From the NCBI GenBank assembly GCA_014116815.1, contig JACGYV010000044.1:1-8493 (forward strand): 8,493 bases of DNA. Reading direction: 5' to 3'. The notes under the pieces are model-generated. The model saw only the letters and a program-made list of their open reading frames with translations, did no database searches and was not told where the DNA came from. This DNA comes from Holosporaceae bacterium 'Namur' (GTDB lineage: Bacteria > Pseudomonadota > Alphaproteobacteria > Rickettsiales > Midichloriaceae). The position numbers were made by a program, and so were the translations under genes. This document shows, piece after piece, positions 1 through 5,700 of this stretch. Numbering within the stretch: position 1 is the first letter of the stretch; every line of letters begins with the position of its first letter.

Positions 1-2
1 TA

Positions 3-146
3 TATGCTGCTGTATGGGGCTTCTTCTTTATATTTGATTTAGTCATAAATTACCTTCTATATTTAAGTTTAATTTACACCCTAAATCCTCCTCTCTCAAC
101 TGTTCCACTTTTTGGGGGGCACCTCTGTCTCTTATTCCGTTATTAA
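3..146 (+). CDS. Possible C-terminal end of a membrane protein entering from the left edge, perhaps frameshifted
   Basis: Reading from position 3, the frame is open for 47 codons and stops with TAA at 144-146. The peptide is strongly hydrophobic and aromatic (it begins YAAVWGFFFIFDLVINYLLY), as expected for a transmembrane segment. A run of six G at 114-119 lies near the end. If one base is gained or lost there, the reading moves to the neighbouring frame, which stays open to TAG at 185-187 and gives a second hydrophobic stretch (GAPLSLIPLLNLCF). That makes a frameshifted pseudogene or a sequencing slip plausible. The family is not recognised. The Pro-Leu-Leu-Asn pattern in a hydrophobic tail resembles EI24/CysZ-type membrane proteins only weakly. 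Because the start lies outside the window and the fragment is short, this could be a chance open frame in AT-rich DNA. Confidence 0.3.
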   Translation, partial: YAAVWGFFFIFDLVINYLLYLSLIYTLNPPLSTVPLFGGHLCLLFRY

Positions 147-187
147 ATCTTTGCTTCCTTAAAACTTATGTGTCAACACTTTGCTAG

Positions 188-436
188 TTTTTTATTTTAT
201 AATATGGTAATGTCTTCTGCCTATCGACCTGATATTTACAGAAAATCACCCTAAGTCATTATACGAACCATACGTGTTGAAAAGTCCGGTAGTGTTGCGA
301 AAACATAAAAGTGTATAATAATAAGCAGGTTTTAAGCCTATTTAGAGCATAAAAAAATAAGTATTTTCTATTTTTGCAACACTTCCCTCCTTTGCATATA
401 TTAGTAGAGTGTAAAGAAATATCTTATCCTGACTAA
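188..436. other. Gene-less AT-rich stretch
   Basis: No convincing reading frame was seen on either strand. The only structured element is the 93-bp inverted-repeat unit at 291-383, listed separately. A run of eight A at 435-442 marks the boundary with the start-less open frame that follows. A 10-base string, ACGAACCATA, occurs at 263-272 and again at 972-981 inside the putative IS256 end. It may be a trace of insertion-sequence debris. Confidence 0.5.
291..383. repeat. 93-bp element with 13-bp imperfect terminal inverted repeats (MITE-like or deleted IS)
   Basis: The left end reads AGTGTTGCGAAAA (291-303). The right end reads TTTTTGCAACACT (371-383). The right end is the reverse complement of the left at 12 of 13 positions. 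The interior is AT-rich and non-coding. The string TGTTGCAAA is typical of the tips of several IS6- and IS5-type insertion sequences, so an internally deleted IS or a MITE is a reasonable reading. No target-site duplication could be seen flanking the unit. A simple hairpin of other origin remains possible. Confidence 0.4.
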
Positions 437-883
437 AAAAAAGTAGCAGAATTTTTAATTATAGACTGTAATGCTGAGGTAGATATATTCAATAAGCTAG
501 GGTATACTTCTTATGGTATGTGTGTTACTTCTCCAATAAGTGATGATATTATTGAAGCTTCTCTAATAGTTCTTGAACGTGAATTAGAAGAAGAGAATTT
601 AAAAGAAGCACAAGATAATAATGTAAAAGCTAAGAACATTGAAAAGCCAGATATTGATACAGGAAAAGAAAATCTAGCAAAGGAGGTAGAAGAACCGAGT
701 TGCAAAACTACCTTTTTAAGTAGGATAAAAGCAAAGTCTTTTGAGCAATATTCACCAAAAGATTATAACGTTCAGCCTTTAAAGCCAATTCATATTCCAC
801 TTAAAAACGGTATGTCTTTTGCAGAAAAGGAGCTACACAAGCAGGATTCAATTCCTGCTACGGAAATATCCAGAAGAAGTTGA
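437..883 (+). pseudogene. 5'-truncated hypothetical open frame, acidic product
   Basis: The frame is open from just after an in-frame TAA at 434-436 to TGA at 881-883, giving 148 codons. The first ATG is only at 518. Upstream of that ATG the translation looks protein-like (VAEFLIIDCNAEVDIF, then NKLGYTSYG), but there is no ATG, GTG or TTG start, and no ribosome binding site sits at a proper distance before 518. This suggests the 5' end has been lost. If translation starts at 518, the product is 121 residues. It is hydrophilic and acidic, with a Glu-rich helix-prone stretch (LERELEEENLKEAQ) at residues 18-31. After the TGA, the frame beginning at 870 stays open to TAA at 930-932 with similar charged composition (PEEVENKKGDSDRNNRRITK), so the 3' end may also be frameshifted. 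The family is not recognised. It lies between two mobile-element remnants, which fits a decaying gene. Confidence 0.4.
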
Positions 884-960
884 GAATAAGAAAGGCGACT
901 CTGATAGAAATAATCGGAGGATAACAAAGTAAAGGGTTATACAATCAACCTCTCTAATTA

Positions 961-1264
961 GGGAGTGTTCAACGAACCATATCATTTTTAAATTATCTCC
1001 CGAAGTTTATTCTGTCAGGGAAATAAATATCTAACTGTGAAGTGATCAAGGCCCAATTTTGTATTGGCTGATTCCATTTAGCGGTAATATTTTTAATAGC
1101 ACGAGAAGCGAGCTTAAACAATGCATTTTCACTTGTGAAAGCCCCCTTGATTTTGGTGTATTTTCGCACTCCCCTATGAAAGCCTTCAATAGGATTGGTA
1201 GTGTAAATCAGCTTCCTTATTTCAGCGGAATACTTAAAATATGCGGATAAATTATCCCAATTAT
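961..1264 (-). mobile_element. Truncated IS256-family insertion sequence (3' end only)
   Basis: This covers the C-terminal part of an IS256-type transposase on the minus strand plus about 30 bp beyond its stop. GGGAGTGTTCAACGAACC at 961-978 is the likely outer end, since many IS256-family elements have tips of the GGGxCTGTTCA type. The other end of the element is absent. At about 1264 the IS sequence stops and the left arm of a long inverted repeat begins, so the IS was cut by a deletion or by insertion of the neighbouring unit. No target-site duplication was recognised. Confidence 0.6.
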
Positions 1265-1301
1265 TGGGTATTTTCCAACATTGGTACAAAAACAGGCACA
1301 T
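993..1301 (-). pseudogene. IS256-family transposase, C-terminal fragment
   Basis: IS256-family (Mutator-like) transposases are DDE enzymes of about 400 residues that cut and join insertion-sequence ends. Only about the last 90-100 residues remain here. The fragment shows the family's C-terminal signature: NWDNLSAYFKYSAEIRK, then LIYTTNPIEGFHRGVRK, then KGAFTSENALFK, and near the end WNQPIQNWALITSQLDIYF followed by PDR. The Glu in TTNPIE (residue 39 of this open frame) is probably the third catalytic acidic residue. Both catalytic Asp residues would lie in the lost upstream part, so the fragment cannot be active. The ATG at 1301 is accidental: the first dozen codons come from the adjoining inverted-repeat arm and not from the transposase. 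An in-frame TAA lies just upstream of that ATG. The stop at 993-995 appears to be the native one. Confidence 0.85.
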
Positions 1302-1410
1302 CGATTTTATATGTTAAGCTTAACAAGCCTGTTATAAAAGATTTAGGTAGTCGATTCCAAAAGTTTTCAGCTAAATTTATAAAAGTGCATACCTTTATTC
1401 TTAGTAAAAA
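1264..1410 (+). repeat. Left arm of long inverted repeat flanking the DUF924 gene
   Basis: This stretch matches the reverse complement of 2219-2363. The outermost 56 bases (1264-1319 against 2363-2308) agree at 54 positions, differing only at 1283 and 1303. Inward, the match continues through shared blocks such as ATTTAGGTAGTC and GTTTTCAGCTAA with small gaps, to roughly base 1410. The arm begins exactly where the IS256 remnant ends. It has no consistent coding frame in common with the other arm, so it is conserved as DNA and not as protein. It ends about 90 bp before the DUF924 start. Confidence 0.85.
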
Positions 1411-1500
1411 AGTATTTTACGAAAAAACATATTATAGTATAGGTTACAATGAACCCCTTTGTGCTACCTAAGGAAATAAAGGTATAAATAATAAAAAGTT

Positions 1501-2166
1501 ATGTATTCAATGTATATTTCTAAGTGGAAAACTTTTTTAATTTTAAGCTTTTGTTGTTTCCTTATAATACTTATTCTAAGTATCACACAACCAAGTAATA
1601 ATAATGTTATGTATACACAACCTAATCAACCCTTACCTGAAGACATTCTTGGTTTCTGGTTTTCTCAGGAAAGCCAGCCTTTATGGTTTGCTAAGAATAA
1701 TGAATTTGATACTTTGATAACTAATAAGTTTTATAATATCTACAAGCAAGCTTCACTAGAAAGGCTAGCTCATTGGAAAAATACTCCTGAAGGATTACTA
1801 GCTCTTATCATCATATTAGATCAATTCCCTAGGAACATGTTTAGAGACACGCCTCAAGCATTCTCAACGGATGAGAAAGCTTTAAACCTTGTAAAATATG
1901 CTCTTCATCATATTTTTGATAAACAATTATCTAAGAATGAATATAAACATTTCTTATATCTTCCTTTAATGCATAGTGAAAACTTAGAAGACCAAAAGCT
2001 ATGTTTAGATTTATTTAAAGAGCAGAAAGAGCAATTAAAATATGCTAAGCAACATTATGAAATAATCAAAAAGTTTGGTAGGTTTCCTCATCGTAATAAA
2101 ATACTTGGAAGAATATCAAGCCCTAAAGAAATACAATTTCTTAAACAGCCTAACTCATCTTTTTAA
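1501..2166 (+). CDS. DUF924-family protein with an N-terminal membrane segment
   Basis: This is an intact DUF924 (YP_-type TPR-like) family gene of 221 codons. Members are small all-helical proteins of about 180-200 residues, with a fold likened to TPR repeats and no established biochemical role. The hallmark motifs are all present: EDILGFWF at residues 47-54, LDQFPRNMFR at 106-115, AFSTDEKA at 120-127, FLYLPLMHSENLEDQ at 151-165 and KFGRFPHRN plus ILGR at 191-204. Unusually, residues 12-29 form a hydrophobic segment after a short Lys-containing start (ISKWKT), so the protein is predicted to be membrane-anchored or exported. The family is normally soluble. There is no lipobox Cys after the segment. 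An in-frame TAA at 1492-1494 makes ATG 1501 the earliest start; ATG 1510 is an alternative. AAGGAAATAAAGG (1470-1482) is purine-rich but rather far upstream. A TATAGT at 1433-1438 could be a -10 box, without a good -35. The gene sits alone between two inverted-repeat arms. Confidence 0.9.
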   Translation: MYSMYISKWKTFLILSFCCFLIILILSITQPSNNNVMYTQPNQPLPEDILGFWFSQESQPLWFAKNNEFDTLITNKFYNIYKQASLERLAHWKNTPEGLLALIIILDQFPRNMFRDTPQAFSTDEKALNLVKYALHHIFDKQLSKNEYKHFLYLPLMHSENLEDQKLCLDLFKEQKEQLKYAKQHYEIIKKFGRFPHRNKILGRISSPKEIQFLKQPNSSF

Positions 2167-2218
2167 TAAGAGATTTTATGTAGAAAAGTACTGGTTTTCT
2201 CGCTTGGATTGTTTGGCC

Positions 2219-2363
2219 TTTTATTAAGAATAAGAAGTATACACTTTATAAACTTAGCTGAAAACCATTCAAAATGGACTACCTAAATTTTTTAAAACAC
2301 GCTTGTGGCTTAACATATAAAATTGATGTGCCTGTTTTTGTACTAATGTTGGAAAATACCCAA
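2219..2363 (-). repeat. Right arm of long inverted repeat flanking the DUF924 gene
   Basis: This is the inverted partner of 1264-1410. Read on the minus strand from 2363, it opens with TTGGGTATTTTCCAACATTA and follows the left arm almost base for base for 56 bp. It then diverges gradually, with one- and two-base gaps, to about 2219. The overall match is clearly above background even for AT-rich DNA. The arm starts about 50 bp after the DUF924 stop codon. A 32-codon frame across it (2274-2372) is not conserved in the left arm, where the equivalent reading meets stops. No target-site duplication outside the pair was evident. Confidence 0.85.
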
Positions 2364-2582
2364 ATCCCTTAAATCATTTAGCTAAAGGCATATTTTTTCT
2401 CAGTTCTAATTTAAACAGAACGCCACTTTACCCATACATTAATTAAAACAATGGTAATAAGAATAAATAAGTTAGTCACTTAGTTATTAAAATATTTTAA
2501 TATATTTCATATATATAATATGTATTCTATTTATTCTACCTTAAAATATGTTGCAAGATAAAGCATAAGCAGTATTTAAATT

Positions 2583-2620
2583 TATATTAATTAGCAATAG
2601 TTTTAAAAGAAATTAATATA
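2583..2620. repeat. Perfect 10-bp inverted repeat in the leader of the giant gene
   Basis: TATATTAATT at 2583-2592 and AATTAATATA at 2611-2620 are exact reverse complements separated by 18 bases. The pair lies about 130 bp before the start codon at 2753. It could be an operator dyad or a weak 5' leader hairpin. Because the arms are pure A/T in an AT-rich spacer, chance occurrence is quite possible. Confidence 0.25.
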
Positions 2621-2737
2621 GAATATGTAATAAAAATTTGAAATGATACGCAAAGAATGAATAGGGAGCATTTTAAGTAATAGAAAAGATATAAATCTCC
2701 AGTAATAAATTGTTTTATGGTCAATCAATAAAATATA

Positions 2738-2748
2738 AGGAAAGAGGG
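2738..2748 (+). promoter_or_regulatory. Ribosome binding site for the giant gene
   Basis: AGGAAAGAGGG is a strong purine-rich Shine-Dalgarno-like tract ending four bases before ATG 2753. The closest in-frame stop upstream is TAA at 2729-2731, with no other start codon between it and 2753. This site and the stop together fix the start. Confidence 0.65.
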
Positions 2749-2752
2749 TAGC

Positions 2753-5700
2753 ATGAGAATAGAAAGGCCAAATATAGCAAAAAATAAACAGCATGAAGTA
2801 ATCACCTCTTTAAAGGAATATTATTTAAACTATAAAACTCTTAATAATCTAGTATTAAAGAATGTTCTGATCACAAGCAGTTTTATTAACTTAGCCATTT
2901 TAAAAAAAGAAGTATTTGAAGAAAAGGAAAACCAGCTAAAAGAAGGAGCAGAAGAAGAAAGGGGTAAAGCAGCTAAAGTGCGGGATGAGCGATTAGAGAC
3001 TTATGAATCAATACACGAAGAGAAAGAAACAATAGAGGTTAAGCAGCTATTTAATAATAGAGAAGGCAGAGAAATAAAGAAAATAGCTATCTATGGTATA
3101 CCAGGAGTAGGTAAGAGTACATTATGCCAATATGCTTCAGTAATGTGGGGTGAGAACCAGCTATGGAATGATAAATTTTCAGCAGTAATATGGCTGCCGC
3201 TTAGGAAAATAGCTATAAATATAAATAGACAATATTCTAATACCCCAAGCGTTAGTGAGATTATAAGGGATTACTGCATGGGTGGTGACAATGATAGTAA
3301 GCCTGATTTAATTAGTATTAAGCAGTTTGTAATTAATAATTCTAAGAATACATTATTTATTTTAGATGGATATGATGAAATAATTTCATTAATGGCTACA
3401 GCTGAAGGAAGTAGAATAACACAATTACTGACCCAAATATTAACCGATACCAACAATAAAGTAATCATTACTTCTCGACCTACTTGCAGAATCAGGCAGA
3501 TTGAGGGTACTCCAGTTAATATAGATGAGGAGCTACAAAACATAGGGTTTACCAGCGAAAACATAAAAAATTATATTAACAAATTTATGTCCCCATACAA
3601 AAGTAAGGAGATAATAAATTTTTTAGAAAGTAATAAAGGTATATGGGGAATAACTCATATCCCAATTAACTTAGAATTAATATGTTATGCATGGGAAGAT
3701 TTAAGCAGAGATAAAAGTTATACTTCAAGTAAGCTATATAAAGAAATAAGTGGGAAACTGTTAAAAAGGTATCTAGTTAAAGAAAAGAATAAGCAGTTTT
3801 TTAGGGAAGAAGCAGAAGAGATAGGATTAAATGAATGGGATGAATGTAAGGAGCTAGTATTAAAATTAGAAGAGCTAGCCATAGAAGGAATGAGAAAGAA
3901 TGAAATAGTAATAAGTAAAGAAGTAGTATCGCAAGTATTAGGAAGACATATAAGAGAGATACTTAAGATCGGGATAATAAAAAGTATAGGAGAAGAAGTA
4001 CACTTTATACATTTAACATTCCAAGAATATTTTGCAGCAAGATATATTGCTAGAAGCATAGAAGAGGTGGGAAGTGAGAGATATGCTGAGGCAGAAAGGT
4101 TAATAAGAGAGCATAAATACACGCCTTACTATGAGGTAATGTGGTGGTATGTAGCTGGGGTCTTATTTGAGAGAGGCAAAACATTAAATGATTATAGTGC
4201 CCTAATAAGATTCTGGTATTTTATAGAAACTGAACCTAGAGAAATTATTGGGTTTAAGCATGCAAGCTTATTAATTAGATGTTTAGAGGAATGCGAAGTA
4301 GATGAAAGTATCGAGGTACACAGAGAAATAATTGGGAATATTACAAAACAATTTAGTAATATTGATATTCTGAAACACAGCGTAAATATACTTAGTTCTA
4401 CTTATAAAGTTAATAATAAACTTATAAATACTTTTTTAGCTATAATTTTAAGAGAATATTTAAACGGGAAATGTAGTGATAATGAAATATATCAAGCTTT
4501 TGAAAAGTTCCCCCTTATTAATAAGCATGAGAAATTAGAAGAAATAGTTAATTTATTACTAATTAGTAAGGAAGATGAATTATATGACATGAGGGCTTTA
4601 AATGTTATTGGCATAATTTTACCCAAGCTTGAAGAGCCAGAATTAATAGAAAAGATAAAAAGGTATTTGTTGGCATTTACAGAGGATATGAATCTAAGCG
4701 ACTATTCAAAAGAATACCGAGTATTAATACTATCTTCACTGAGTAAATTAGTAATTAAGCTCCAGAACGGCAATTTGGCAGAAACAATAATTAACTTGAT
4801 ATTTAACCAGTTAAAGGTGAATAGCGAGGATGAGGATCAAGTAACTCACAAGATTATAAGATTACTAGGGATTATAGTAAAGAGCACAAAGAATACTGAA
4901 TTAGCTAAAAAAGTAATCGGAGAGCTATCAAAATTTCTTTTAACAAGAGCAGCTTTCAGCGCTAGTAGCATTATTTGTATATTATGTGAGTTATTGGATA
5001 AGGAGCAAAATCTAAGCTTAATGAAGCAAATAACTGATCAGTTAAGACAAGAGTTAGATAATTATAACACAAGAGATTATAGTATAAAAATTAGATATGT
5101 ATCAGCTTTAAAGGGAATTGCATATTTTACTCACGAGCCTAAAATATTAACCATTATAGCAACAGAGATAACCCTAACACTTAATGATAGAAATATGGGA
5201 ATGAGAGATGAGTGGGTAAAAGAGGCGGCAGTAGATGCTTTAGAAAAAATGCTAGTCAGGGGAAACAAACCTGAATTGATAAGTGCAGTAGCAAATGGAA
5301 TATTATCAGCAAGCAAACAAATTGAAGGTGGGATTGGAGAAGTATTAGCTAATATAATAATCGGTCAGCAAAATTATAAGTTACCTGAAGCAATAAAAAT
5401 AATCATTGAATCCTTAACATCACCCGATATGGAAGCAAATGATAATGTTATAAAAGAATTAGTTAAAATATCTGGTATCCAAAAACAAAATCTATTGGAA
5501 ACAATAGTTAAAAAGTTATTAAAGCGCTTAAGTTACACACACCTTAGTATTGAACATTCTCTACTTAAGATACTAATAAGTATACAAGAATCTAAGCTAA
5601 TAGAAGCCGCTGTTATAAAGTTGCTAAATAAGCTTACCTATAGATGGCAATGGGAATATAATGCAGCTGCACTTCTACTTAGTGACCTAATAAATAAAAA

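Larger units (their letters stand above)
2364..2752. other. AT-rich intergenic leader upstream of the giant gene
   Basis: No gene is supported in this 389-bp stretch. Hydrophobic frames here look like chance products of AT-rich DNA. It contains a perfect 14-bp palindrome, TTAAAATATTTTAA, at 2487-2500 and a 10-bp inverted repeat at 2583-2620, listed separately. Promoter candidates are weak. TTGCAA at 2551-2556 has a 17-base spacer to ATTTAA (2574-2579), a poor -10 box. The promoter for the gene at 2753 must lie here or further left, but I cannot place it with confidence. Confidence 0.5.

Noticed and set aside
1059..1471. Two plus-strand frames, 1059-1250 and 1241-1471
   Set aside because: The first is antisense to the transposase fragment. 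The second runs through the left repeat arm, and its reading is not preserved in the right arm, which has stops and gaps.
2182..2200. Possible terminator hairpin after the DUF924 gene (AGAAAA and TTTTCT arms)
   Set aside because: The stem is only six A/T-rich pairs without a G/C core or a following T run, so it is too weak to call.
2274..2372. 32-codon plus-strand frame across the right repeat arm
   Set aside because: It looks protein-like, but the equivalent reading of the left arm meets stop codons, and there is no ribosome binding site.
2603..2794. Minus-strand hydrophobic 63-codon frame
   Set aside because: It overlaps the ribosome binding site and start of the giant gene, has no recognisable ribosome binding site of its own and consists of the Phe/Tyr/Ile/Leu mix expected by chance in AT-rich DNA.
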